Positions 36,173-47,685 of a stretch of DNA of 64,000 bases are shown piece after piece. Positions within the stretch are counted from its first letter, which is position 1, and every line of letters starts with the position of its first letter. Source of the DNA: Candidatus Polarisedimenticola svalbardensis (GTDB lineage: Bacteria > Acidobacteriota > Polarisedimenticolia > Polarisedimenticolales > Polarisedimenticolaceae); the NCBI GenBank assembly GCA_014764515.1, contig JACXWD010000002.1, positions 62,001 to 126,000 of the forward strand, written 5' to 3'. The notes under the pieces were generated by a model, which saw only the letters and a program-made list of their open reading frames with translations, was not told the DNA's origin and did no database searches. Both the position numbers and the translations under genes were made by a program.

Positions 36173-39164
36173 ATCCGGATTCCAGATCCGACACCCGTTC
36201 CGCCAGTCTGGCCTGGGAACGATCCAGCTCCAGCGAGCGCTTCCAGTACGACAGGGCCTCCTGATTCCGACCGAGCCGGAGGGCCGCCTCACCCATGACA
36301 TTGAGCAATGCAGGGGAATCCCCCAGCCGGCCCCGGGCCTCCTGCAACAGCTTCAGGCCCTCACCATAGCGGCCGTCTTCCAACTCGAGGTAGCCCTGCT
36401 GGAGGAGTGCCTGGGACCTGGCCCTGGGATCGGCGGCCGCCGCCAGCAGTTCCTGCCTGGCGTCATCGGTCAGGCCGCGGGACCTTAGAACCAGAGCCAG
36501 GTTCACCCGGGCGTCGCCATACCCGGGCTCCAGTTCCAGGGCGCGCAGGAGGTATTTTTCCGCTCCGTCATATTCTCCCCGGGCGATGCGGATACCGGCA
36601 AGGTTGTTGTAGGGCGATGGATATTCCGGCGCCGCCAGAACCGCCCGCTGCCAGAGTTTGTCCGCTTCATCCATCTCACCAGTGGCAAAATAGAGGCTGG
36701 CCAGGTTGTTCATGACGACTGCATTGGTCGGCGCTTTCTCGAGGGCTCGCCCGTACAGATCGATGGCGTTCCCTGTTTCCCCCCGGTCCTGGTACACCAG
36801 CGCCAGGTTGTTATACGCGCCCATGAAATAGGGATCGGCCTCGATCGCCGCCAGATACCATTTTTCCGCCTCCACCCCATCGTTCCGGCTCCGGGCCAGG
36901 TTTCCCAGATGGTTGCGCGGCTGGGCTATATCCGGATCCAGGTCTGCGGCCCGTATCCAGGCTCTCTCCGCACCGTCCGGGTCACCCTGCTTTTCCAGCG
37001 CCTGTCCCAGGGTCGTGATGATCTCCACCGCCTCCGGCTCCCGCTCCAGGATGGACTGCAGCAGCGAGACCGCTTTCCCAAGATCGTTCCGTTCAAGGGC
37101 CAGCCTGGCAAGGTGGTGGGCCGCTACCCGGTAGGCGTGGGGATATCCCATGGCTCGCTGAAAAATTTTACCAGCCTCATCATTCCGTTCCTGCATCAGG
37201 ACGGAAAGCCCCAGGTTCACCAGCAGCGTGGGCTGCTCTCCGTTCTCTTCGATCCCGGTGCGGAACTCCGCTTCGGCCTCGGCGAAGAGCCCCTCCGCCA
37301 TGAGCGCCACCCCGGAATTATTCCTGGCAGTTGTTGAATTCTTACTTTCTGAATCGCTGGAGATATATCCCAGCGATCTGAGCTTCTTGAGGAGGTCTTC
37401 GTCGCCCTCCCCTCCCGAACCTGCGTCGGCTCCTGCTCTCCGCTCCGGATCGTCGGTTCGGAACCGGACCGGGTTCTGCTCCAGAAAGGCCGGGTCGATC
37501 GCTCCGGCCAGGACCTTGCCGGGCCATGAAGACGGCACCGGCTGGCCGTAGAGAGCCAGGATGGTCGGCGCAATGTCATACACCGAGGCCTGTTCCAGGC
37601 TGGCTGCCGGAACGATGTGCCGTCCGGACAGGATCAGCATGCCGAACTTGCGGTGCCAGGAGGCTGCCTGCCCGTGGCCGATCCTGCTGTCGGCGGTCTG
37701 GGGGCGGGTGGCGTCGGAGGCAAACCCATGGTCCGAGAGAACCATGACCGTCCAGTCTTTCCCCCGGCCCGCAAGGAGTTCGCCCAGGTAACGGTCGGCC
37801 TGTTCGTAATAGCGGTCCACCACATGGCGGAAACGTGCCTGGCGCCGGACCGAAACCCCGGGAAGCAATGGATCCCGGAAGCTCATGAACAGGTGCCCGA
37901 CAGTGTCGGTGCCTTCGAGATAAACCGCCTCGAACCCCGGTGAATACTGCTCATGGAGCCGGCGGGCAATACCTACGTAACTGTCGCCGGACGCAAGGAG
38001 TGTACTGAAGCTGTCCAGGAGCTCCCGGTCGGCTCCCTGGTAGTCCTCTTCCGAGGAATCGTCCGGCGAAAAGAAGGAAGCGGTCCGTTCCCACGGTATC
38101 TCGTCGGGAGAAACGATATCGGTGCGTATCTCGTTGTAAAGTTCCGGAGGCCAGGTCTTGCCCTGTTCGTCGTCCGGATCCGTTTTGAAATCGAACAGTT
38201 GGTAGGCGATCCGTTCGGAGACCAGATACCCGTTGACGGCATCGGCCGGCCATGTGGCCCACCAGCCGACCACACCGGTTCGGGTTCCGGCCTCGCCCAG
38301 CATCTCCCAGACCGTGGCGGCCTTGCGATGGGCGGAGGTCACCGGCTGCTTGTTCCCACCAGCAGGATCCTGCACCAGGAAATCCAGGATGCCGTGTCGG
38401 CTCGGCTCCACCCCGGTAACCACTGATGTCCAGATAACCGGCGAGAGCATGGGACTTATGGTCAACAGCTTGGTCCGGACTCCACCCTCTATCAGGCGCT
38501 CCAGGTTCGGGAGCCGGCCTGCAGCCAGGAGCGGGTCCAGGATGACCCAGTCGGCGCCGTCCAGGCCGACCACAAGCATGCGGGTGTCGGCAGCCGGGTA
38601 GGACCTTCCGTCCACCGCCAGCAGGTAGTCCAGGGAGTCCAGAGAGAGCTCCCTCAGGTCGGCGCCACGTTGGGCCAGTCCGACCTTCAGACGCTGGCTC
38701 AGCTCATCCTGAAAGGCGCCGGTGCCCAGGTTGCGGTGGACCCCGCGGTCCATCCCTGCGCCGGCTTCCCGGACGGCGGCGAGAAGAAGATCCCGGGCGC
38801 CTGCTCCCTGGTCGGCGGTGGCGATGTCGGCCCATGCTTCCGGCCGCAGGCGGACGGTTGCCCAGCCCCGGAACCCATATCGTGATCCGTCGGCGCCGGG
38901 GATCAGGGCGTCTTCGGCCTGGGGCAACGGCAGGACCACCGCATCCCTCGGATAGCGATCCAGGTGGACCAGGCCGGGTGGGGCGACGGCGAACCGGCCG
39001 TCAGCCGGCCGGGGGTAACCCAGGAACGACGGACCTCGCAGAACACCGAATTCGGATTCCGGGCTCAGGGAGTGCATCCCGGAGGCAAACCAGACGATTG
39101 CCAGAGCAATCGCCGCAACGAATGCGATCGAACCTTTCGAAGCGCCCTTACCGTTGCGGTTCAC
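36168..39164 (-). CDS. Membrane-anchored phosphodiesterase/alkaline-phosphatase superfamily protein with C-terminal TPR array
   Basis: LVVGLDGADWVILDPLLAAGRLPNLERLIEGGVRTKL...SPVIWTSVVTGVEPSRHGILDF, VLSDHGFASD; then about 9 TPR units (e.g. NNLALVYQDRGETGNAIDLYGRALEKAPTN). Confidence 0.88.
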   Translation of the reverse strand: MNRNGKGASKGSIAFVAAIALAIVWFASGMHSLSPESEFGVLRGPSFLGYPRPADGRFAVAPPGLVHLDRYPRDAVVLPLPQAEDALIPGADGSRYGFRGWATVRLRPEAWADIATADQGAGARDLLLAAVREAGAGMDRGVHRNLGTGAFQDELSQRLKVGLAQRGADLRELSLDSLDYLLAVDGRSYPAADTRMLVVGLDGADWVILDPLLAAGRLPNLERLIEGGVRTKLLTISPMLSPVIWTSVVTGVEPSRHGILDFLVQDPAGGNKQPVTSAHRKAATVWEMLGEAGTRTGVVGWWATWPADAVNGYLVSERIAYQLFDFKTDPDDEQGKTWPPELYNEIRTDIVSPDEIPWERTASFFSPDDSSEEDYQGADRELLDSFSTLLASGDSYVGIARRLHEQYSPGFEAVYLEGTDTVGHLFMSFRDPLLPGVSVRRQARFRHVVDRYYEQADRYLGELLAGRGKDWTVMVLSDHGFASDATRPQTADSRIGHGQAASWHRKFGMLILSGRHIVPAASLEQASVYDIAPTILALYGQPVPSSWPGKVLAGAIDPAFLEQNPVRFRTDDPERRAGADAGSGGEGDEDLLKKLRSLGYISSDSESKNSTTARNNSGVALMAEGLFAEAEAEFRTGIEENGEQPTLLVNLGLSVLMQERNDEAGKIFQRAMGYPHAYRVAAHHLARLALERNDLGKAVSLLQSILEREPEAVEIITTLGQALEKQGDPDGAERAWIRAADLDPDIAQPRNHLGNLARSRNDGVEAEKWYLAAIEADPYFMGAYNNLALVYQDRGETGNAIDLYGRALEKAPTNAVVMNNLASLYFATGEMDEADKLWQRAVLAAPEYPSPYNNLAGIRIARGEYDGAEKYLLRALELEPGYGDARVNLALVLRSRGLTDDARQELLAAAADPRARSQALLQQGYLELEDGRYGEGLKLLQEARGRLGDSPALLNVMGEAALRLGRNQEALSYWKRSLELDRSQARLAERVSDLESGS

Positions 39165-39187
39165 CGGTCACCCCCCGGGGATCCGAG

Positions 39188-40339
<1,152 letters not shown>

Positions 40340-40396
40340 CGAGAAACTCCTATCAGGTAAACCAGGGATAAGTGGCGTGCAGCGCCCGGACCGGTG

Positions 40397-40425
40397 AATT
40401 TACCATCCCATCGGGTTTGGTTCAA
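40397..40425 (-). promoter_or_regulatory. Candidate promoter for metK
   Basis: Minus strand TTGAAC-N17-TAAATT, overlapping the end of dnaE; AGGAG SD before the metK ATG. Confidence 0.45.
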
Positions 40426-43400
40426 CGTTCATAGCGGTTTGGCTGGGCCCGGTACCGAACCCGCCCCGGTCCCAGCAGCCGATCCAGGTCGTCACTGAGC
40501 TCCTGGCACGGCCGCACCCGCAGGGCGCTTTCGACCTGGGCCACGAATCGGTACCGGCCGGGGTTACAGACCTCAAGATAAAGACGGGCATCCCCACTGT
40601 GCCGGGAGACTGTTTTCCGGAGAGTATCCACCAGTGTTTCATCCAGTTGCACCGAGTTGATCCGCACCTGTACGGCATCGGCCTTTCGATCCCTCAACTC
40701 TTCCAGGGGGCAGATGTCGTCGGCCAGAATCTTGTACTGCTCCTCTTCCACCTGAAGCCTGCCTGTGATCAGGAACGGCTTGCCGTCTTCGAGGATGGCG
40801 CCGCTTGTCTTGTAGATCTTGGGGAAAATGACGGTTTCCACACGTCCCTGGCTGTCCTCCAACTGGAGAGTGGCGAACCAGTCTCCCTTTCTGGATTTGC
40901 GCCGGTTGAGGTTGGTGACCAGCCCGCAGACGGCAACTTCCGAACCACCCGGTGTCTTCGCCAGCTTGTCGGTGGTGTGGGAAGCGAAGTCCCGGATCAA
41001 CCCGGCATGGGCTTCCAGGGGATGGCCGGAAATGTAGAAACCGAGGGTATCTTTTTCGTGGGCCAGTCGTGTTCTCTCGTCCCATTCCGGTGTCTCAGGG
41101 AGCAGCTCCGCCCGGGCCGGCTCCTGCTCGCCCTCACCGCCTCCGAACAGGTTGCCCTGCCCGGCCTCCCGGTCGGCCCGCTGCTTGTGCCCGTACTCCA
41201 GCGCTCCATCCACCCCGGCGGCCAGGCTGCTGCGACCGTACCCCAGGGAGTCCAGGGCGCCGGAAAAGACCAGCGCCTCAAGGACACGTTTGTTCGCCTG
41301 CCTGGAGTCGACTTCCGCGCTCAACGCGTGCATCGACTCGAACCGGCCCACCCGTTCCCTGGCGTCCAGGATCGCCTGTATCGCCCCTTCGCCCACACCC
41401 TTGATGGCGGACAGGCCGAACCGGATCCCACCTTCCTCCACGGTGAAGTCCATGCCGGACCCGTTGACGTCGGGAGGGAGGACTTCGATGCCCATACCCC
41501 TGGCCCGGCCGATGTAGTTTACAAGCTTGTCCGTATTGCCCTTGTCGTTGGTCAGCACGGCAGCCATGAAATGCAGCGGGTGGTGAGCCTTGAGCCATGC
41601 GGTCTGGTAAGCAACCAGAGCGTAAGCGGCGCTGTGAGATTTATTGAAACCGTATCCGGCAAAGAACGCCATGAGGTCGAAAACCGCCTTGGCATCCTTT
41701 TCCGAGACACCTTTCTCTTCGGCGCCGGCGATGAATTTCTTCGCCTCGGCCTCCATGACCTCTTTCTTCTTCTTGCCCATGGCCCTGCGGAGGATGTCGG
41801 CTTCGCCCAGGCTGTAGCCGGCCATCTTGGAGGCGATCTGCATGACCTGTTCCTGGAAGACGATCACACCGTAGGTCTCTTCCAGGATCTCCTCGGTCCA
41901 CGGATGAGGGTATTCAACCCGGATCTTGCCGTGGCGCCGTTTGATGAAATCGTCGATAAGGCCGCCGCCGATCGGACCTGGCCGGAACAGGGCGTTGAGG
42001 GCGATGAGATCCTCGAACCGCTCCGGCTTGAGACGACGCAGGATGTCCTTCATACCGTCGGATTCGAACTGGAATACACCGTCGGTATCCGCCCGGGAAA
42101 ACAGTTCGTAGACCTTGGGGTCGGTCAGCGGCAGATGCGGGAGGTCGGGCCGCTCTCCGGTTTCCGCTTCTATGGAATCCAGGGCGTCATCGATGAGGGT
42201 CAGGGTCTTCAGTCCGAGGAAGTCCATTTTCAGAAGGCCGATTTCCTCGACTTCGTCTTTGGCCCACTGCGTCGTAACCTCGTCCCCGGCCTTGGTGCCG
42301 CGATACAGAGGGGCGAATTCGTCAATCGGCCTGGGAGCGATAACCACTCCTGCGGCATGGGTCGAGGCATGGCGGCAAAGCCCTTCCAGGCGGGTGCCGA
42401 CGTCCAGCAGCTGGCGGACCTGGTCGTCCCCGTCGTAGATCGCCTGCAGTTCCGGGACGTCCTTCAGCGCACCCCGGATGGTGATGTCCTGGCCCGGCTG
42501 GTTCGGCACCAGCTTGGCGATCTTGTCCACCTCGCCGTACGGAATCTCCAGCACACGTCCTACGTCACGGATGACGGCTCGAGCCGCCATGCTGCCGAAG
42601 GTGATGATCTGGGCCACGTTCGGTCTGCCGTACTTCTCGGTAACGTATTCAATCACCCGCTCCCGCTTTCGAAAGCAGAAATCGATGTCTACGTCCGGCA
42701 TGCTGACCCGCTCCGGGTTCAGGAAGCGTTCGAACAGCAGGTCGTACTCCATCGGGTCGATGTCGGTGATCTGCATGCAGAACGCCGCCAGCGAACCGGC
42801 TGCGGATCCCCGCCCCGGCCCCACCGGGATACCGCTCTCCCGGGCGTAGCGGATGAAGTCCCAGGTGATCAGGAAGTATCCGGGGAACCCCATTTCCCGG
42901 ATCACCTTCAGCTCCAGTTCCAGCCGGGCCTTGTACTTCTCGATCGGGTGGCGCAGCAGGCCGGCTTCTTCCTTCTGTTTCCAGCCCTTCATCCTCTTCG
43001 CGAATCCGTCCCGGGCCACTTTTTCGAAGTAGCCGTCCAGGTCGTACCCGTCGGGGACCGGAAATTCCGGCAGATGGTTCGGCTGGTCCTTGAACGTGAA
43101 ATCGCAAAGATCTGCGATCGCCTGGGAGTTCTCCACCGCCTCGGGACGCCAGTGGAACAGATCGGCCATCTCCGAGCGGGACTTGAGGTAATGCTCGGTG
43201 GTGTAGGTCATCCTGCCGCGGTTGTTGATTGTTTTCCCGGTGTGGATACAGACCAGGATCTCGTGGGCCTTGTGGTCATCGGGAAGGAGGTAGTGGCAAT
43301 CGTTGGTAGCGACCAGGCCGATATCAAGGTCCCTGGCCAGGCGGACCGAACCATCATTGACCAGCTTCTGTTCCTCGATGCCGTGATCCTGCATCTCCAG

Positions 43401-43934
43401 CCAGTATCCGGCGTCTCCGAACAGATCCCGGTACCAGCCGGCCGCTTTTTCGGCCTCGGGCATGCGATCCTGACGCAGGAGGGTCGGGATTTCGCCTGCC
43501 AGGCAGGCCGACAGGCAGACCAGACCTTCGTGATGCTTTTCCAGGAGCTTCTTGTCGATCCGGGGACGATGGTAGAACCCCTCCAGGTAGCCGGCAGAGG
43601 CGAGTTTGATCAGGTTCTTGTACCCGGTGTAGTCCTTGGCGAGAAGGATCAGGTGGTGGTAGTTCTTGATGCCGGGACCGGCCGGTTTCTTGTCGTGGCG
43701 GGAACCGGGGGCGACGTAAGCCTCAATCCCGATGATCGGCTTGATGCCGTGGCGCGCCGCAGTTTTCCCGAAGTTCATGGCGCCGAACAGGTTGCCGTGA
43801 TCGGTGATCGCCAGGGCGCTCTGGCCGTCCTTGGCCGCATGCCTGCACATCTCATCCAGACGCTGTGCCCCGTCCAGCAGCGAGTAGGTCGTATGGTTGT
43901 GCAGATGGACGAAACCGGGCGGCTGGGTCGGCAT
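40422..43934 (-). CDS. dnaE: DNA polymerase III alpha subunit
   Basis: PHP domain FVHLHNHTTYSLLDGAQRL; PDVDIDFCFRKRERVIEYV; YGFNKSHSAAYALVAYQTAWLKAH; C-terminal OB fold. Confidence 0.98.
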   Translation of the reverse strand: MPTQPPGFVHLHNHTTYSLLDGAQRLDEMCRHAAKDGQSALAITDHGNLFGAMNFGKTAARHGIKPIIGIEAYVAPGSRHDKKPAGPGIKNYHHLILLAKDYTGYKNLIKLASAGYLEGFYHRPRIDKKLLEKHHEGLVCLSACLAGEIPTLLRQDRMPEAEKAAGWYRDLFGDAGYWLEMQDHGIEEQKLVNDGSVRLARDLDIGLVATNDCHYLLPDDHKAHEILVCIHTGKTINNRGRMTYTTEHYLKSRSEMADLFHWRPEAVENSQAIADLCDFTFKDQPNHLPEFPVPDGYDLDGYFEKVARDGFAKRMKGWKQKEEAGLLRHPIEKYKARLELELKVIREMGFPGYFLITWDFIRYARESGIPVGPGRGSAAGSLAAFCMQITDIDPMEYDLLFERFLNPERVSMPDVDIDFCFRKRERVIEYVTEKYGRPNVAQIITFGSMAARAVIRDVGRVLEIPYGEVDKIAKLVPNQPGQDITIRGALKDVPELQAIYDGDDQVRQLLDVGTRLEGLCRHASTHAAGVVIAPRPIDEFAPLYRGTKAGDEVTTQWAKDEVEEIGLLKMDFLGLKTLTLIDDALDSIEAETGERPDLPHLPLTDPKVYELFSRADTDGVFQFESDGMKDILRRLKPERFEDLIALNALFRPGPIGGGLIDDFIKRRHGKIRVEYPHPWTEEILEETYGVIVFQEQVMQIASKMAGYSLGEADILRRAMGKKKKEVMEAEAKKFIAGAEEKGVSEKDAKAVFDLMAFFAGYGFNKSHSAAYALVAYQTAWLKAHHPLHFMAAVLTNDKGNTDKLVNYIGRARGMGIEVLPPDVNGSGMDFTVEEGGIRFGLSAIKGVGEGAIQAILDARERVGRFESMHALSAEVDSRQANKRVLEALVFSGALDSLGYGRSSLAAGVDGALEYGHKQRADREAGQGNLFGGGEGEQEPARAELLPETPEWDERTRLAHEKDTLGFYISGHPLEAHAGLIRDFASHTTDKLAKTPGGSEVAVCGLVTNLNRRKSRKGDWFATLQLEDSQGRVETVIFPKIYKTSGAILEDGKPFLITGRLQVEEEQYKILADDICPLEELRDRKADAVQVRINSVQLDETLVDTLRKTVSRHSGDARLYLEVCNPGRYRFVAQVESALRVRPCQELSDDLDRLLGPGRVRYRAQPNRYER

Positions 43935-43978
43935 TTTGGAGTCGGCACCTTTCAGGGATCAGGGAAGAAGCCCGAATA

Positions 43979-45055
43979 TTAGCACGACTCGTCAGACCCG
44001 GATCCGCCTGCAGGCATATGCATGACCCTTTGCGGGAACGGGATTTCCACCCCGTGTTCCCTGAACTTGCGGAACGTCAGGATATGGAGATGATGCAGGC
44101 ACAATCCCCGTATGGCAGGATCTTCGACCCAGCATAACAGCCTGAAATCCAGCGATGAATCACCGAAACTGGTGAACCTCACCCGGGGCTCCGGTTCATC
44201 GACGACTTCCTGCACCTCCTGCGCGACCTCAAGGAGGATGGCGCTTACCTGGTCCACGTCCGAGCTGTACGAAACCCCGACGTTAAGGGCGACCCGGAAC
44301 TTGGGCGAAGGACCACCGGACTCGTTGACGATGGTGGAGTTGGCGATCATGGCGTTGGGCACGGTGACTTCCACGTCGTCCCGGGTCAGGATCCGGGTGG
44401 AACGCAAGCCGATATTGGTGACGCAGCCGCGCTCACCACCATCGAGAACGATGTAGTCGCCTATCTTGTAAGGGGCGTCCGCCAGGATGAAGATGCCGCC
44501 GAACAGATTGGCCAGGGTGTCCTTGGCTGCGAAGCCGATGGCGATGCCGACGATCCCGGCGGATGCCAGGAGCGGTTTGACATCCGTACCCCAGGCCGAC
44601 AGCACCAGGTAGACGCCCAGGGCGATCATCACCAGCTTCAGGACGTTGTCGAACAGCGGCAGGCTTCCCGGGTCAAGCCAGTGCAGGCGCTTCTCGTTGC
44701 GGCTGCCGGCATGCAGGATCATGCGGATAACCCTGCCTGCAGCCACCAGGACCATGATGAACACGATCATCTTCAGAATCGATCTCGCCCAGGTCAGATA
44801 CGGTTCGGGGATTTCAAGAACGCCGATGGCCAGCCCGACGGCAATCAGCCAGAGGGTGTAGAACACCGGTTTCCTGAGCACTCGAACGATGTTGTCATCC
44901 AGGTCGGAAACGGTGCGCCGCACCACACGAAGGATGACTGCCCGGAAGATCACCTGTGCCAGCCAGGCTACGATGCCGCCGCCGACAACGAACAGGCCGG
45001 CCTGGATCCACTTGTTCAGCAGAAGTTCCTGGATCATCGGATAATCGTCAAGCAT
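43979..45055 (-). CDS. MscS family mechanosensitive ion channel
   Basis: LLASAGIVGIAIGFAAKDTLANLFGGIFILADAPYKIGDYIVL pore helix/beta domain. Confidence 0.94.
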   Translation of the reverse strand: MLDDYPMIQELLLNKWIQAGLFVVGGGIVAWLAQVIFRAVILRVVRRTVSDLDDNIVRVLRKPVFYTLWLIAVGLAIGVLEIPEPYLTWARSILKMIVFIMVLVAAGRVIRMILHAGSRNEKRLHWLDPGSLPLFDNVLKLVMIALGVYLVLSAWGTDVKPLLASAGIVGIAIGFAAKDTLANLFGGIFILADAPYKIGDYIVLDGGERGCVTNIGLRSTRILTRDDVEVTVPNAMIANSTIVNESGGPSPKFRVALNVGVSYSSDVDQVSAILLEVAQEVQEVVDEPEPRVRFTSFGDSSLDFRLLCWVEDPAIRGLCLHHLHILTFRKFREHGVEIPFPQRVMHMPAGGSGSDESC

Positions 45056-45064
45056 GTTCCAACC

Positions 45065-46609
45065 TCACTCCCACTCGATCGTGCCCGGCGGCTTGCTGGT
45101 GATATCGTAGACCACCCGGTTGATGCCCCGGACCTCGTTGACGATCCGGTTGGCCACCAGGGCGAGAAACTCGTCGGGAAGACGGGCCCAATCGGCAGTC
45201 ATGAAATCGGTGGTGGTCACGACCCGGATGGCGGCTACGCTCTCGTAGGTGCGCTGGTCACCCATGACGCCGACGGTTTTGACCGGCAGAAGCACCACGA
45301 ACGCCTGGGCCGTGCTGTCGTACAACCCGGCCGCCCGAAGTTCGGAAATGAAGATCGCATCGGCTTCCTGGAGAACCGCTACACGTTCGGCGGTCACCTC
45401 TCCAAGGATTCTGACCGCCAGCCCGGGGCCGGGGAACGGGTGTCGTCCGACAAACGCTGCCGACAGGCCCAGTTCCCGGCCGACCTCCCGCACTTCATCC
45501 TTGAATAGATCCCGCAGCGGTTCCACCAGGGAGAGGTTCATGCGATCCGGCAGGCCACCGACGTTGTGATGGGTCTTGATGGTGGCCGAAGGGCCTTTTA
45601 CCGACGCAGACTCGATCCTGTCCGGATAGATCGTCCCCTGGGCAAGGAACGTGGCGTTGTCGATCCGCGCCGCCTCCTGCTCAAACACCTCGATGAACGT
45701 CTGTCCGATAATCTTGCGTTTCTTTTCCGGTTCGGTCACTCCTGCCAGTCGGGACAGGAACATCTCCCCGCTGTCGGCCAGTCGGACATCCAGATGGTAG
45801 TCTTCCCGAAAGCGGTGGATGACCTCGTCCACTTCACCCTTGCGCAGCACCCCGTTGTTTACAAAAATGCAGGTCAGGGCATCGCCAAGGGCGCGGTGGA
45901 GCAGAAGCGCCATCACCGATGAATCGACCCCTCCGGACAAACCGCAGATAACGTGGGCATCGCCAACCTGGTCCTGCACTTCCCGGATCGCCTGATCCAC
46001 GAAAGAGGCCAGGGACCAGTCTCCTTCTGCGCCGCACACGCCGTACAGGAAATTTCTCAGGATGGCGGTCCCCTGGTCGGTGTGGTGTACCTCGGGATGG
46101 AACTGCAGGCCATAGAGGCTGCGCTCCCTGTCTTCCACTGCGGTGAAAGGCGCCCCGTCGCTTTCCGCCGTCTGGACGAAACCGGGCGCCGCCGAAAGTA
46201 CCCGGTCGCCGTGGCTGGCCCAGACCTGCTGATCCCGTTCAAGACCGGTGAACAGTGCGGACCCTTCCGCCTGGACCCGGGCCTGGGCCCGGCCGTACTC
46301 GCCGTGACCGGCCTCTACGCTGCCGCCCAGGCGGTGCATCATGAACTGCATGCCGTAACAGATTCCCAGCACCGGAATACCGAGACTGAAAACGGCATCC
46401 TCGACCACCGGCGCGTGCTCGTCGTAGACCGACTCGGGGCCACCGGAAAGGATCAGTCCGATCGGATTCCTCGCGCGGATCCGATCCAGGGAGACATCGA
46501 ACGGCAGGACTTCGCTGAATACTTTCAGTTCGCGGGTCCGCCTGGCGATCAACTGGGTGTACTGGGAGCCGAAGTCCAGGATCAGTACGGCCTGGTTCTG
46601 TTGCTGCAT
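45065..46609 (-). CDS. guaA: GMP synthase (glutamine-hydrolyzing)
   Basis: VLILDFGSQYTQLIARRTREL; GICYGMQFMMHRLGG; VICGLSGGVDSSVMALLL; C-terminal KPPGTIEWE. ATG at 46609 preferred over TTG 46618. Confidence 0.98.
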   Translation of the reverse strand: MQQQNQAVLILDFGSQYTQLIARRTRELKVFSEVLPFDVSLDRIRARNPIGLILSGGPESVYDEHAPVVEDAVFSLGIPVLGICYGMQFMMHRLGGSVEAGHGEYGRAQARVQAEGSALFTGLERDQQVWASHGDRVLSAAPGFVQTAESDGAPFTAVEDRERSLYGLQFHPEVHHTDQGTAILRNFLYGVCGAEGDWSLASFVDQAIREVQDQVGDAHVICGLSGGVDSSVMALLLHRALGDALTCIFVNNGVLRKGEVDEVIHRFREDYHLDVRLADSGEMFLSRLAGVTEPEKKRKIIGQTFIEVFEQEAARIDNATFLAQGTIYPDRIESASVKGPSATIKTHHNVGGLPDRMNLSLVEPLRDLFKDEVREVGRELGLSAAFVGRHPFPGPGLAVRILGEVTAERVAVLQEADAIFISELRAAGLYDSTAQAFVVLLPVKTVGVMGDQRTYESVAAIRVVTTTDFMTADWARLPDEFLALVANRIVNEVRGINRVVYDITSKPPGTIEWE

Positions 46610-46623
46610 GCTCGTCAAGACTC

Positions 46624-47685
46624 CTATGCCACGCGGGCGATGACGTCCCGCACCAGCTGTTCCAGGATCAGTCCCGGATCGACAGTGCTGCTTTTCAGGG
46701 CTTTGTCGGCTTTTCCCAGCAAGGCCGGGAAGGCCAGGATTTCCCCGAAGGAGTAGCGCTCAACCCCCTGGAAAAGGCGATCCTTGATATAGAACGCCCT
46801 GGTGGCGGTCACGATTTCCGATCGCGGCCTGCCCGCTTCGATCATCGCCCTGGCCTGAAGCATGGTCCGGGTGCGGTGGGCGATACCGCCCAGAAGCTGG
46901 ATCGGGTTCCCACCGGATTCCACCAGTTTTCGGGCCGCAAGGAGGCCGGCGGCTTCGTCACGGTCCAGTATGGCGTCGGCGACCTCCCAGCCCTGGAGCA
47001 GTTCGGTGCCGCTGAGGACCTGTCTGGCATCTTCAAGACCGACCTTGACTTTGCCGTCCCCGCCGAACCAGTCCCGGATCTTGTCCAACTCCCCGATCAC
47101 CCGGTACAGGTCACCCTGGCTTGTCTCCATGAGAAAGGCGCCGACATCCTGAGACAGGGTCAGATTCCGTTCCGCGGCCTTGCTGCGGACGTCGGCGGCG
47201 AAACGGCTGACGTCGGAGCGTGAAACTTCACCGAACTCCAGGGTATGAGCAGCAGAAAACAAGGCCTTGTGGAGCTTGCGCCGTTTGTCCAGATCCGGGG
47301 CCCTGACCAGGAGAAAGCTGCCCTCAGGAGGCTTGCCGGCATACTCGGACAAGGCCTCGGGCTCTCCTTCCAGACTGGAAAGCTCACGGACCAGAATCAC
47401 CCGCTGGGGCGAAAACATTCCCAGGGAGCGGGCGGCGGCAACCACCGAGGCGACGTCAACCTTCTCTTCCGCGTAAATCGAGAGGGAGAAATCGGTGGAT
47501 CCAGGCGGCACCAGCGCCGCCAGCAGCTCGGTCTGCGCAACATCCAGATGGTACTGGTCCTTGCCGGTGAGGAGCGTAATTCCCGGCGGCCACCCTGAAG
47601 CCAGTCGCCCGCGGAACTGCTCCAGGACCGTGCCACCGTAACCTTTGAGAGACAGACGGCCGCCGGACTTGCCCCGGCCCGCCAT
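46624..47685 (-). CDS. holA: DNA polymerase III delta subunit
   Basis: ITLLTGKDQYHLDVAQTELLAAL...SLSIYAEEKVDVASVVAAARSLGMFSPQRVILVREL; LGGIAHRTRTMLQAR; position next to lptE/leuS is a classic neighbourhood. Confidence 0.92.
   Translation of the reverse strand: MAGRGKSGGRLSLKGYGGTVLEQFRGRLASGWPPGITLLTGKDQYHLDVAQTELLAALVPPGSTDFSLSIYAEEKVDVASVVAAARSLGMFSPQRVILVRELSSLEGEPEALSEYAGKPPEGSFLLVRAPDLDKRRKLHKALFSAAHTLEFGEVSRSDVSRFAADVRSKAAERNLTLSQDVGAFLMETSQGDLYRVIGELDKIRDWFGGDGKVKVGLEDARQVLSGTELLQGWEVADAILDRDEAAGLLAARKLVESGGNPIQLLGGIAHRTRTMLQARAMIEAGRPRSEIVTATRAFYIKDRLFQGVERYSFGEILAFPALLGKADKALKSSTVDPGLILEQLVRDVIARVA

Noticed and set aside
40340-40396. SAM riboswitch upstream of metK
   Set aside because: Leader is only ~50 nt and lacks recognisable SAM-box structure.
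40599-43982. 1127-codon plus-strand ORF antisense to dnaE
   Set aside because: Mirror-frame artefact of strong codon bias in GC-rich DNA; the dnaE product is unmistakable and the antisense translation shows no recognisable motif.
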